Of a stretch of 64,000 bases of DNA, positions 32,422-40,585 are shown piece after piece (position 1 is the stretch's first letter; each line of letters begins with the position of its first letter). Both the position numbers and the translations under genes were made by a program. This stretch comes from Aliiroseovarius zhejiangensis (GTDB lineage: Bacteria > Pseudomonadota > Alphaproteobacteria > Rhodobacterales > Rhodobacteraceae), in assembly GCF_014656375.1 (NCBI RefSeq), contig NZ_BNCH01000001.1, forward strand, positions 682,001 through 746,000, in the 5' to 3' direction. The notes beneath the pieces are model-generated. The model made no database searches. It saw only the letters and a list, made by a program, of their open reading frames with translations, and was not told the DNA's origin.

Positions 32422-33993
32422 TTACTTCTGCGTGATCCGCCCATCCAGCGTCGGCGCGGTCGACCCCAGTTCGGCCAGATATTCTGCCGTCACATCCGCA
32501 AGGTCCGGCCCGAAATCATAGGCGTTCTGGGCATCACGGAACATTTTGTATCCGTCCCCGCCATTGCGCACATAGTTGTTGGACACAACACCATAGGTCT
32601 TGGCCGGGTCGATGGGGACAAAGCTGTCACCTTCCATCACCATCACATCCGAAATCCGTTCGCCTGCGGGTTTTGACACATCGAACGTGTATTTCAGACC
32701 CGCCACCTGCGGGAAGCGGCCTGCACCTTCCTCGTGCTGGCTGACCCCGTTTTCCAGTGCCTCGACAATGGTCGCGCCGCTGACCTGGAAGGTCGACAGG
32801 GTGTTCTGGAACGGAAGAACCGTCAGCACTTCGCCCATCGTGACCTCGCCCGCGTCGATCGAGGCACGAATACCGCCCCCGTTCTGGATCGCGATCTGAA
32901 TGCCCTGATCCTTGACCCGTGCCAGCATCGCATCGGCAATCAGGTTGCCCATGGCGCATTCCTTGGAGCGGCAGCTGTCCCGCTCGCCGTCGATCATTTC
33001 CGAGGTCTGCGCCACCACCCGGTTGCGGATTTCGTCCAGCGGTGCGGCCGCTTCGGCAATGCGCGCCACGGTCGCTTCGTCCTCGGTCACGGCAGCGTCC
33101 ATGATGATCGGCTCGCCCGTGGCTTCGGTGATGTTGCCTTCGTCATCGAATGTGACGTTCAACTCGCCCAGGAATTTGCCATAAGCATAGGCCGACACGA
33201 TTGCGGTGTTGCCCACCATGGTCGGATAAGGCCCTTCGGCGCGTTCGTTGGAGTTCGACAACAGCGTGTTGGTATGCCCCCCCACGATGATGTCCACGCC
33301 GGTCGTTTCCGCGGCCACCTTCTGATCGACCCCATAACCCGAATGGCTAAGCACGATGATCTTGTTCACCCCTTCCGCGGTCAGCTTGTCAACCTCGCCC
33401 TGTACCGCCTGCACGGGGTCGGTGAAGATGATGTTGGGACCGGGCGAGGCCAACTCGTCGGTGTCCTGCGGGGTCAGGCCGATCAGGCCCAGCTTTTCCC
33501 CGCCCCGTTCGATGATGGTTGACTTCGCCAGCTTGTCCGCCAGCATCGGCTCGCCCGATACATCGGCGTTGGACATCAGGACCGGGAAATCCACCGCGTC
33601 CATGAAGCCGCGCAGAACTTCGGGGCCGTCGTCAAATTCGTGGTTGCCCACGGTCATGGCGTCATAGCCCATCTTGTTCATCATCTCGGCGGCCAGCTTG
33701 CCCTTGTAATAGGTATAGAACAGCGTGCCCTGGAACTGGTCGCCCCCATCCACGAGGATCGAGTTGTTCGAGCGCGCGCGCGCTTCGGCAATCGCGCTGA
33801 CCAGACGGGCGGACCCGCCGAAGCATTCGCCAGCGGTGTTGTCTTCGGCCGAGCACCCGCTGTCATACTTGCTGATCGGCTCGAACCGTGCATGGAAGTC
33901 ATTGGTGTGCAGAACGGTCAATGTATAATCCGCCGCTGCTGTGCCTGCTGTCATGGCCAAAGCCGCTGCGGTCGTCATGAAACGCGTAATCAT
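32422..33993 (-). CDS. Periplasmic 5'-nucleotidase / UshA-type metallophosphoesterase
   Basis: The start at 33993 gives a clean signal peptide (MITRFMTTAAALAMTAGTAAA, cleaved before DY). Of 523 residues, the N-terminal metallophosphatase domain has LHTNDFHARFEP, VDGGDQFQGTLF, GNHEFDDG and GHTNT, which bind two metals. The C-terminal 5'-nucleotidase domain has NGGGIRASID near residue 385 and NNYVRNGGDGY near 490, which stack the base. It would hydrolyse nucleotides or related phosphates in the periplasm to give nucleosides and phosphate. There is a Cys pair (SGCSAEDNTAGECFG) near residue 50. The nucleoside salvage genes at 52-55 kb could use its products. Confidence 0.9.
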   Translation of the reverse strand: MITRFMTTAAALAMTAGTAAADYTLTVLHTNDFHARFEPISKYDSGCSAEDNTAGECFGGSARLVSAIAEARARSNNSILVDGGDQFQGTLFYTYYKGKLAAEMMNKMGYDAMTVGNHEFDDGPEVLRGFMDAVDFPVLMSNADVSGEPMLADKLAKSTIIERGGEKLGLIGLTPQDTDELASPGPNIIFTDPVQAVQGEVDKLTAEGVNKIIVLSHSGYGVDQKVAAETTGVDIIVGGHTNTLLSNSNERAEGPYPTMVGNTAIVSAYAYGKFLGELNVTFDDEGNITEATGEPIIMDAAVTEDEATVARIAEAAAPLDEIRNRVVAQTSEMIDGERDSCRSKECAMGNLIADAMLARVKDQGIQIAIQNGGGIRASIDAGEVTMGEVLTVLPFQNTLSTFQVSGATIVEALENGVSQHEEGAGRFPQVAGLKYTFDVSKPAGERISDVMVMEGDSFVPIDPAKTYGVVSNNYVRNGGDGYKMFRDAQNAYDFGPDLADVTAEYLAELGSTAPTLDGRITQK

Positions 33994-34164
33994 TGGGAAC
34001 CCCCTGTTATTGTGTCTTGCCAACAAGTTGACGCGAGTCGGCCCGACTTGTCAAAGATCGCGATATGATTGACGAACTGACGTAAGGGGAAGATGTCAGC
34101 GCGGGCAGCGACCAATTGCTGCGTTCCGCCAACACCGCTTGACGTTGGGCAAGCTGCGCGTCAC

Positions 34165-34512
34165 ATGAAGGGCATGCAGATATACAAGATCTTCCGCGCC
34201 GCAGAATGGCAGGCGTTCGAGGCAACGGGCAAAACCCTGGGCGCCCCGATTGACCTGACCGATGGCTACATCCACTTCTCGACCGCTGATCAGGTCGCCG
34301 AGACCGCGCGAAAGCACTTCGCAGGCGAAGACGGTCTGGTTCTGGCAGCCTTTGAAACCGATGCGATGGGCACCGCCCTGAAATGGGAACCGTCCCGCGG
34401 CGGTGCGCTGTTTCCACATCTGTATCGCGAACTGGTCCTGTCCGAAGTCCTGTGGCATCGCACCTTGCCTCTTGGCGAAGGCAGCCACCAATTCCCCGAG
34501 TGTCTGGCATGA
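34165..34512 (+). CDS. DUF952 family protein
   Basis: The 115-residue protein begins [18 protein letters not shown] at 34174 is an alternative start. It has the DUF952 signature (IYKI, then [20 protein letters not shown], and FPHLYREL). This family is related in fold to ADP-ribose/glutathione-like enzymes only by prediction and has no proven function. It overlaps pyrD by ATGA, so it is cotranscribed and translationally coupled with it, a link common in alphaproteobacteria as far as I recall. It is cytoplasmic by lack of signals. Confidence 0.83.
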   Translation: MKGMQIYKIFRAAEWQAFEATGKTLGAPIDLTDGYIHFSTADQVAETARKHFAGEDGLVLAAFETDAMGTALKWEPSRGGALFPHLYRELVLSEVLWHRTLPLGEGSHQFPECLA

Positions 34513-35573
34513 ACCTGATCGAAAAAATTGGACTGAAACTTCTGCATCAGGTTGATCCGGAACGCTCGCACACACTGGCATTGATGGCGATGAAGGCCGG
34601 TATTGTGCCGATGCCCGGCATCGTCACAACCGACCGGCTGAAAACCTCGTTCTGCGGGATGACGTTGACCAACCCGGTCGGGCTTGCCGCAGGGTATGAC
34701 AAGAACGCGACCGTCGTGGATGCTCTGACGCAAGCCGGCTTCGGGTTCGTCGAAGTGGGCGCCGTCACCCCCCACCCGCAACCCGGCAACCCGAAACCAC
34801 GGCTGTTTCGCCTGACCGAGGATCAGGCGGTTATCAACCGCTTCGGCTTCAATAATGAAGGAATGGGGGCCGCCGCTGCCCGGCTGACCCGGCGGTCGCG
34901 CCGCCGCCCGGTGCCCGTGGGTCTGAACCTTGGCGCCAACAAGGACAGTGATGACCGCGCCGCGGATTATGTGCAGGTCTTTGAAACCTGCGCCCCCTTC
35001 ATTGACTTCGCCACCGTCAATGTCAGCTCGCCCAACACGGAAAGGCTGCGCGATCTGCAAGGGGCCGAGGCGTTGCGCGGGCTGTTGTCTGGCGTGCTGG
35101 CCGCACGCGAAAACCAGGACAAGTATACGCCGATCTTTCTGAAGATCGCGCCGGACCTGACCGACGCGGAACTGGCCGAAGTGGCCCAGGTGGCGCAGGA
35201 CGTGGGCGTGGACGCCATCATCGCCACCAACACCACCCTGTCCCGCGACGGGTTGAAAAGCCGTCACAAGGACGAGGGCGGCGGCCTGTCCGGCCCCCCC
35301 TTGTTCGAAAAATCCACCCGCGTGCTGGCACGGCTTTCGAAATTGACGGATGGTGACATGCCCCTGATCGGGGTGGGTGGCATTGCCTCGGCGGACGATG
35401 CGTATCAGAAAATCCGTGCCGGGGCTTCGATCGTACAGCTTTATTCGGCGCTGGCTTACAAGGGGTTGAGCCTTGTCGAAGAGATCGCGCTGGGGCTGGA
35501 CGCATTGTTGGAACGGGACGGGTTCGCCCATGTCGCGGACGCCGTCGGAACCGGACGAGAGGACTGGCTATGA
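34509..35573 (+). CDS. pyrD: Dihydroorotate dehydrogenase (quinone), class 2
   Basis: The start is ATG at 34509, overlapping the previous stop. The 354-residue flavoenzyme oxidises dihydroorotate to orotate with quinone, the fourth step of pyrimidine synthesis. The N-terminal helical membrane-docking segment ([21 protein letters not shown]) marks class 2. FMN and substrate motifs are [25 protein letters not shown] (catalytic Ser), [20 protein letters not shown] and [11 protein letters not shown]. All key residues are intact. It overlaps the ArsC-like gene by four bases. Confidence 0.95.
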   Translation: MNLIEKIGLKLLHQVDPERSHTLALMAMKAGIVPMPGIVTTDRLKTSFCGMTLTNPVGLAAGYDKNATVVDALTQAGFGFVEVGAVTPHPQPGNPKPRLFRLTEDQAVINRFGFNNEGMGAAAARLTRRSRRRPVPVGLNLGANKDSDDRAADYVQVFETCAPFIDFATVNVSSPNTERLRDLQGAEALRGLLSGVLAARENQDKYTPIFLKIAPDLTDAELAEVAQVAQDVGVDAIIATNTTLSRDGLKSRHKDEGGGLSGPPLFEKSTRVLARLSKLTDGDMPLIGVGGIASADDAYQKIRAGASIVQLYSALAYKGLSLVEEIALGLDALLERDGFAHVADAVGTGREDWL

Positions 35574-35911
35574 CCGAGATATGGCACAACCCGCGTTGTT
35601 CGAAATCGCGCCAGACGCTGGCAATTCTGGAAGGTCGCGGCGAGGACGTGACCGTGCGCCGCTATCTGGACGATCCGCCCGATGCGGGCGCACTCAGGTC
35701 AGTTCTGGCAGCCCTTGGCGTAGCCCCCATCGAACTCGTGCGCACCGGCGAAAAGGTGTTCAAGGAGCTCGGGTTGTCCAAGGACAGCCCGGATGACGAG
35801 TTGATTGCTGCGATGGTGTCCCATCCGATCCTGATCGAACGACCCGTGGTGATCAAGAACGGCAAGGCCCGGATCGGCCGGCCGCCGGACAGCGTGATTG
35901 ACATTCTCTAG
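35570..35911 (+). CDS. arsC: ArsC/Spx-family thioredoxin-fold protein
   Basis: The 113-residue protein has the glutaredoxin-linked ArsC layout: [13 protein letters not shown] with the single redox Cys at residue 10, a conserved Arg region ([12 protein letters not shown]) and [11 protein letters not shown]. Such proteins reduce arsenate with glutathione and glutaredoxin. No ars operon genes are near, and its place in the pyrD operon suggests a housekeeping redox role, so arsenate reduction is not assured. It converges on the MATE gene with a 3-base gap. Confidence 0.85.
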   Translation: MTEIWHNPRCSKSRQTLAILEGRGEDVTVRRYLDDPPDAGALRSVLAALGVAPIELVRTGEKVFKELGLSKDSPDDELIAAMVSHPILIERPVVIKNGKARIGRPPDSVIDIL

Positions 35912-35914
35912 ACT

Positions 35915-37231
35915 TCAGGCCGCACTGCGCTCCAGCGCAGGATAGCGCAGGCCCAAAGTCACGCCGCGCGCGATGAACGAGATCAGCAGCGCCAGCCAAA
36001 GCCCGTGATTACCCAATGGCGGCATCAGGACCAGCACCGCGATGATGTAAACCACTGTGGACACAACCATCATGTTGCGCATGTCAGCGGTGCGGGTGGC
36101 ACCAATGAAGATCCCATCCAGCATCCATGACGGCCATCCGACCAGCGGCGCAAACACCATGTAGATCAGAAAGACCCGTGCGGTGGCGCGCACCTCTTCG
36201 GCGGTGGTCATCAGGTCGATGGCCATGCCGCCAAACAGCAGAAACCCCAGCGCCAGCGTCGCCGAAATGCCTGCCCCCCACTGGCTGGACATGATCGCAG
36301 CCCGGCGCAGCCCGGCCCTGTTGCGCGCGCCCAGCGCCTGACCGACGAAGGTCTCGGCCCCGAAGGCAAAGCCATCCATCGCATAGGCCGTGACGTTCAG
36401 GAATTGCACCAGAATCTGGTTGGCAGCCAGTTCCACGTCGGAAAACCGCGCGCCGAGAAACATGAAACTTGTGAACATCGCGGTCAGCAGCAGCGAGCGG
36501 ATCAGGATATCGCTGTTCACCACCGCAATGCGTTTCAGGGTTTCGGCGTGCATCACCCGTCCCCAGTCACGCCAGGCGGCGTTGGCGAACACATCCCGAC
36601 ACAGCCAGACGGCCAGCGCGGCACCACCGACCTCTGCGATCAAAGTGGCGATTGCAACACCTTCCACGCCCCATCCCAGCCCCATGACAAACCACAGGTC
36701 CAGCACGATGTTGACACCGTTCATGGCAACCTGAAGAACCAGAACGGCGCGCGTCCGCTCCAACGCGATCAGCCAGCCGGTAAAGGCGTTCAGCGCGATG
36801 GCAAAGGGCGCGCCCCAGATTCGGATCGTCAGATAGGCTTGCGCCATGCCCTCGACCTCGGCCGAGGCCGGGGCCAGTCTGAACGCCGCCCAGAACAGCG
36901 GGATTTGCAGCGCAATCAATGCCAGTCCGGCGACGGCCCCGATCATCGTGGCACGGGTCAGCATGGCCGACACCTCGCCCATGCGTCCTGCGCCATAGGC
37001 CTGTGCGGTCAGGCCCGTTGTGCCCATCCGCAAAAACCCAAACACCCAATAGAAGGTCGAGATGATAACCGCGCCGATCCCCACCGCGCCGATTGGTGCC
37101 GCCTCGCCCAACTGGCCGATCACGCCCGTATCCACGATGCCCAGGATCGGCACCGTCACATTGGACAGCACAATCGGCCCTGCCACCGCAAGGATACGGC
37201 TGTGGGTAATCTGAACTGCACGCGGGGTCAT
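35915..37231 (-). CDS. MATE-family multidrug/metabolite exporter (DinF type)
   Basis: The start at 37231 overlaps the upstream thioesterase stop by four bases. The 438-residue protein has about twelve transmembrane helices and the MATE pattern of two six-helix halves: LSNVTVPILGIVDTGVIGQLG in helix 1-2, FWVFGFLRMGTTGLTAQAYG-like helix 2-3 region, and the second half from GARFSDVELAANQILVQF. It exports organic cations or metabolites using a Na+ or H+ gradient. Its operon with two hotdog thioesterases hints at export of a product released from CoA (inference). Confidence 0.9.
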   Translation of the reverse strand: MTPRAVQITHSRILAVAGPIVLSNVTVPILGIVDTGVIGQLGEAAPIGAVGIGAVIISTFYWVFGFLRMGTTGLTAQAYGAGRMGEVSAMLTRATMIGAVAGLALIALQIPLFWAAFRLAPASAEVEGMAQAYLTIRIWGAPFAIALNAFTGWLIALERTRAVLVLQVAMNGVNIVLDLWFVMGLGWGVEGVAIATLIAEVGGAALAVWLCRDVFANAAWRDWGRVMHAETLKRIAVVNSDILIRSLLLTAMFTSFMFLGARFSDVELAANQILVQFLNVTAYAMDGFAFGAETFVGQALGARNRAGLRRAAIMSSQWGAGISATLALGFLLFGGMAIDLMTTAEEVRATARVFLIYMVFAPLVGWPSWMLDGIFIGATRTADMRNMMVVSTVVYIIAVLVLMPPLGNHGLWLALLISFIARGVTLGLRYPALERSAA

Positions 37232-37743
37232 TTCTGAGGCATCAGGAAATGGCCGGTCGCCTGTGCATAGAGCTTGTTTCGATTGTCTTGCCAGGCCTCG
37301 ACATGCACCGAGGCATAACGCCGCCCCTGCCGAACGATCCGCGCACGTGCATAGGCGTCGCGCGGCAGACCTGACCGAAGATAGTCGATCGAAAAGTCGA
37401 TGGTCTTGGGCAGATAAGGAAGGTTGTCCGGTCCCAGAGTGCCAGGATCCAGCTTGCCGCTCTCCATATCTTCCCACAGAGAGACCCAGCTGAGTTCGAT
37501 CACCGCAGCGGTTTCAAGAAACGCTGCCGTCACGCCACCATGAATGGCCGGCAACAACGGATTGCCGATCAGCTTGTCGGAAAAAGGCAGAACCGCCGTC
37601 AGCTCGTCGCCATGGCGTTCCACGGTGATCCCGAGAAAGGTCAGGTATGGCACACTGCCCACCAAAGCCGACAGGGTCGCATCGCGCCGTTTTTTGACGA
37701 CCTCGACCGGTTCCGGGCGCGGGCGTTTGACAGATCCGCTCAT
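37228..37743 (-). CDS. PaaI-type hotdog thioesterase (second of pair)
   Basis: The 171-residue single-hotdog protein has the PaaI signature [13 protein letters not shown] near residue 87, and beta strands [15 protein letters not shown], then [18 protein letters not shown]. It should hydrolyse an acyl- or aryl-CoA thioester. It has a basic N-terminal extension (about 20 residues) that its neighbour lacks. It overlaps both neighbours by four bases, so the three genes form one coupled unit. Confidence 0.87.
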   Translation of the reverse strand: MSGSVKRPRPEPVEVVKKRRDATLSALVGSVPYLTFLGITVERHGDELTAVLPFSDKLIGNPLLPAIHGGVTAAFLETAAVIELSWVSLWEDMESGKLDPGTLGPDNLPYLPKTIDFSIDYLRSGLPRDAYARARIVRQGRRYASVHVEAWQDNRNKLYAQATGHFLMPQK

Positions 37744-38234
37744 GTGTCGTCGCCTCCGCTGATTTCGGCCGAGATTTCGGTCGAACGCCGCCTGGGATCC
37801 CCATCGGCGGAAAACGCGCCGGTTGCTGTGGCCACCGGGCGGCTTTCATCTTCATCCAGTGCAACGGCACGCACAAAGGCCACCGACCGCGTGACGTGAT
37901 AGCACGTGGCACGCGCGGTGATCCGCTGCCCGGGCGTCGCGGGTCGCATATAGTCGATGCGCAGGTCGATCGTGGCCGTGATGGCGGGGGCGTCCGGGTG
38001 GCTCATCACCGCCGATCCGCAACAGGTGTCCATCAGAGCCGACACCGCGCCGCCGTGAATCACCCCCGATCGCGGATCACCGATGAAACGGGGATCATAG
38101 GGCATGGACATTACGGCCTCGCCCTCGCCCAATTCGTCCAGCGTCATCCCCAAAGCCCCGCAATGCGGGATGGCCTCGGTGAATTTCCGAGCGATTTCAG
38201 CTTTCTTCTCTGCGGTCAGACCTTTGATCATCAC
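37740..38234 (-). CDS. PaaI-type hotdog thioesterase (first of pair)
   Basis: The 164-residue protein has the PaaI motif [17 protein letters not shown] near residue 56, with [17 protein letters not shown] and a strand [17 protein letters not shown]. It is only distantly similar to the downstream copy, so the pair probably has split substrates. The C-terminal tail ([19 protein letters not shown]) is extra relative to the fold. It is the first gene of the thioesterase-thioesterase-MATE operon. Confidence 0.87.
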   Translation of the reverse strand: MMIKGLTAEKKAEIARKFTEAIPHCGALGMTLDELGEGEAVMSMPYDPRFIGDPRSGVIHGGAVSALMDTCCGSAVMSHPDAPAITATIDLRIDYMRPATPGQRITARATCYHVTRSVAFVRAVALDEDESRPVATATGAFSADGDPRRRSTEISAEISGGDDT

Positions 38235-38297
38235 GGGCCCTCTTTTGTATCTCCGCCATTTATTGGCCCTTGCAAATCGCGCGTCCAGCCCTTACTT

Positions 38298-38326
38298 TCG
38301 CAATTAAGAATTATTCTCAATCGCAA
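38298..38326. promoter_or_regulatory. Irr (ICE)/Mur-like box upstream of metal exporter
   Basis: The near-palindrome TTAAGAATTATTCTCAA (38304-38320) agrees at 15 of 17 positions with the alphaproteobacterial ICE consensus TTTRGAAYNRTTCYAAA as I remember it. It is framed by two direct TCGCAA repeats at 38298-38303 and 38321-38326. It ends 8-15 bases before the start codon at 38335, so bound protein would block transcription or initiation. Confidence 0.55.
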
Positions 38327-38334
38327 GAGCTTCC

Positions 38335-39459
38335 ATGACAGACGCCACAGCCCTGACAGCCCCGATGGGGAAAATGCGCCCGAAACGCCTTTTGGTGTTG
38401 GCGATCATGCTTGCCTTGTCAGTGGCACCCGGACAACTGGGCGAGCTGACACGCGAGCTGATGACCGATGCTTACGTTCAGGTTTCAGTGTTTGTGGCAG
38501 CCACGCTGTTGCTGTTTTACGGGGCCGAGCGACTCTTCAGCTTCGACATCGGCGAGAGCCTGTCCAGGGCGCGCGGGGCACAGGTGCCTCTGGCGGCGCT
38601 GTTGGGGGCCACTCCGGGTTGCGGCGGGGCTGTCGTGGTCGTTGCTGCCTACAGTTCAGGCCATGTGGGATTCGGCGCCGTGGTCGCCACGCTGACGGCC
38701 ACCATGGGCGATGCGGCGTTCCTGCTGATTGCCACGCGGCCTGATGCCGCCATCATCGTTCTGCCCCTGTCTTTGCTGGTCGGTATCCTGTCCGGCTGGC
38801 TGATCGACCATTTCCACACGGTTGAATACCGCGCCTCGACGCTGGCAAGTTGCGAGCTTGCCCCGCTGATCGGGCGCACCCGCCCGCAGGACGTGGCCTA
38901 TCTTGTTCTGGCGGCTCCGGGTCTGGTGGTGGGTGCCGCGCAGCTTGCTCAGGTCGAGATCAACGCGCTGTTCGGCATTCCGGTCCAGTGGATCGCCCTT
39001 GCCGGTACATTTCTGGGCCTGACGATCTGGGCCACCTCGAAACTGGCTGCAATGACCAACACACATGACAGCCCGCTGACCCGGATGGCCGAAGAAACGA
39101 GCTTTATCTCGGTCTGGGTGATCGGCGCCTATCTGGCTTACGATTACGTTGCCGAGTTCGCCGGGGTGGATATCGAGCTTCTGTTCCAGTCCATCGCCCC
39201 GCTACTGCCGTTGATGGCCATTCTTGTCGGGCTGATCCCCGGTTGCGGCCCGCAGGTGCTTGTCACCACCCTGTACTTGAACGGCGTCATTCCTTTCGCC
39301 GCGCTGATGGGGAATGCGATCTCGAATGACGGCGATGCGCTGTTCCCGGCGATTGCGCTGAACCCGAAAGCGGCGCTGATGGCCACGCTGTATTCCACCA
39401 TCCCGGCCCTGATCGTGGCCTATGGATTCTATGTTCTGGCACCCGGCTTCATGAACTAG
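38335..39459 (+). CDS. Predicted manganese/heavy-metal exporter (ArsP_2/MneA-like)
   Basis: The 374-residue membrane protein has about ten hydrophobic segments arranged as two inverted halves, each with a Pro-Gly-Cys-Gly motif: GATPGCGGAV near residue 84 and GLIPGCGPQV near 300. This duplicated motif identifies the putative 10-TM heavy-metal exporter family, of which MneA of Vibrio cholerae exports Mn2+. Acidic and polar residues in the helices (GDAAFLL, SNDGDALFPA) may bind metal. The regulatory box upstream is of the metal-responsive type, in agreement with manganese or iron control. No metal-uptake gene is adjacent. Confidence 0.82.
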   Translation: MTDATALTAPMGKMRPKRLLVLAIMLALSVAPGQLGELTRELMTDAYVQVSVFVAATLLLFYGAERLFSFDIGESLSRARGAQVPLAALLGATPGCGGAVVVVAAYSSGHVGFGAVVATLTATMGDAAFLLIATRPDAAIIVLPLSLLVGILSGWLIDHFHTVEYRASTLASCELAPLIGRTRPQDVAYLVLAAPGLVVGAAQLAQVEINALFGIPVQWIALAGTFLGLTIWATSKLAAMTNTHDSPLTRMAEETSFISVWVIGAYLAYDYVAEFAGVDIELLFQSIAPLLPLMAILVGLIPGCGPQVLVTTLYLNGVIPFAALMGNAISNDGDALFPAIALNPKAALMATLYSTIPALIVAYGFYVLAPGFMN

Positions 39460-39551
39460 ACCTGCGCAGCAGAGGAAAAGGCTCTCGGCAATTGCACCCG
39501 CTGCAACGCTCCTTTACGCTGTGCTCCATCAAGACTGGAAATGGGGCACCG

Positions 39552-39920
39552 ATGACCGACGACCGCCTGACCTTCAAGGAAATGTGCGCGAAATTCGACG
39601 TAACGCCGCGCACACTCAGATACTACGAATACATCGAACTTCTGAGCCCCGAAAAGGAAGGCCGCGCCCGGTACTATACCCCGCGCGAAGTTGCCCGCAT
39701 GACACTGATTCTGCGCGGGCGGCGGTTTGGCTTCTCGCTTGAAGAACTCCGCCAGTGGCTTCTGATCTACGATGAAAAAGGGACCGAGGCGCAAAACCGC
39801 GCCTGGGTCGAGCTTGCCGACCGGCAACTGGTTGACCTGCGCAGACAGCAGGAACAACTGGCCGAAAGCATCACGGATTTGCAGAAACTGCGCGATGACG
39901 TGGCCAACGCGCTGGACTGA
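39552..39920 (+). CDS. MerR-family regulator (first of pair)
   Basis: The start is ATG at 39552. The 122-residue protein has an N-terminal MerR winged helix (FKEMCAKFDVTPRTLRYYEYIELLSPEKEGRARYY region), a [17 protein letters not shown] second helix pair, and a long dimerisation coiled coil (about 85-120). No Cys ligand set for metals is present, so it belongs to the organic-effector or acyl-CoA type rather than metal sensors. It lies between the metal exporter and the second MerR gene; its own target is unclear. Confidence 0.88.
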   Translation: MTDDRLTFKEMCAKFDVTPRTLRYYEYIELLSPEKEGRARYYTPREVARMTLILRGRRFGFSLEELRQWLLIYDEKGTEAQNRAWVELADRQLVDLRRQQEQLAESITDLQKLRDDVANALD

Positions 39921-39928
39921 GTTGCTCT

Positions 39929-39944
39929 GATTCCCCCGGGAATC
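39929..39944. other. Inverted repeat GATTCCC-CC-GGGAATC
   Basis: A perfect 7-bp inverted repeat with a 2-base centre lies 8 bases after the first MerR stop. The two-base loop is too tight for a hairpin terminator and no T-run follows, so a protein-binding site or chance is more likely. Confidence 0.3.
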
Positions 39945-40053
39945 GCGCCTGAAGGCCGCCGTCACCTCGGTTTCTTCAGAATCCGGCCAAACCGGCGCTG
40001 TTTTAGTTTTTGATGAAAAAACATGCCCTTGCGTAAAGCGATGGCGTTTTCGA

Positions 40054-40109
40054 CGTTACGTAACGACAAGAAAACCCCTGACGCCACGTTACATTTACGT
40101 CAACGTCAA
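40054..40109. promoter_or_regulatory. LiuR/MerR-type operator candidates before second MerR gene
   Basis: CGTTACGTAACG (40054-40065) is a perfect 12-bp palindrome, and TTTACGTCAACGTCAA (40094-40109) is a near-palindrome with ACGT cores. Both lie in the AT-richer 5' region 64-119 bases before the MerR start at 40173. ACGT-containing palindromes of this type are recalled for LiuR, the MerR-family regulator of branched-chain amino acid and fatty acid degradation, so autoregulation of this regulator and the operon behind it is likely. Confidence 0.55.
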
Positions 40110-40172
40110 CTTATATAGTAAGACGTGCTGGTCAGAACACACGACCGGCGTCGGGTAAAGATTGGAGCAAGT

Positions 40173-40562
40173 ATGACCGACGAACTGATGACCATTCGGC
40201 AAATGTGCGATGCATTCAACGTCACCGCGCGCACGCTGCGTTTTTACGAGGCGAAGGAACTGATCGCCCCCATTCGCGAAGGCCAGAAGCGGCTGTTCAC
40301 CAGACGTGACCGCGCGCGACTGAAGCTGATCCTGCGGGGCAAACGCTTTGGCTTTTCGCTGGAGGAGATTCGCCAGCTTCTGGATCTCTACGACCGTGGC
40401 GATCAGCAGAAGACACAGTTGAAACGCACCTATGACGTGGCACTTGGACATCTGGATGACCTGAAGCGCCAACGCGCCGAACTGGACGACGCAATCGACG
40501 ATCTGACCAACCAGTTGCAATGGGTGAACGACAAGATCGCTTCGCTCGACGATGACCACTAA
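40173..40562 (+). CDS. MerR-family regulator of the acyl-CoA operon (LiuR-like)
   Basis: The start is ATG at 40173 with TTGGAG upstream. The 129-residue protein has a MerR winged helix ([24 protein letters not shown]), the second part [21 protein letters not shown], and a C-terminal coiled coil ([22 protein letters not shown]). It is a clear paralogue of the MerR gene 250 bases upstream. The stop is 23 bases before an acyl-CoA dehydrogenase gene, so it most likely regulates its own operon, as LiuR does for leucine and acyl-CoA catabolism (inference from layout and upstream palindromes). Confidence 0.9.
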   Translation: MTDELMTIRQMCDAFNVTARTLRFYEAKELIAPIREGQKRLFTRRDRARLKLILRGKRFGFSLEEIRQLLDLYDRGDQQKTQLKRTYDVALGHLDDLKRQRAELDDAIDDLTNQLQWVNDKIASLDDDH

Positions 40563-40585
40563 GATTTAGGACAAGGACGACCCCT

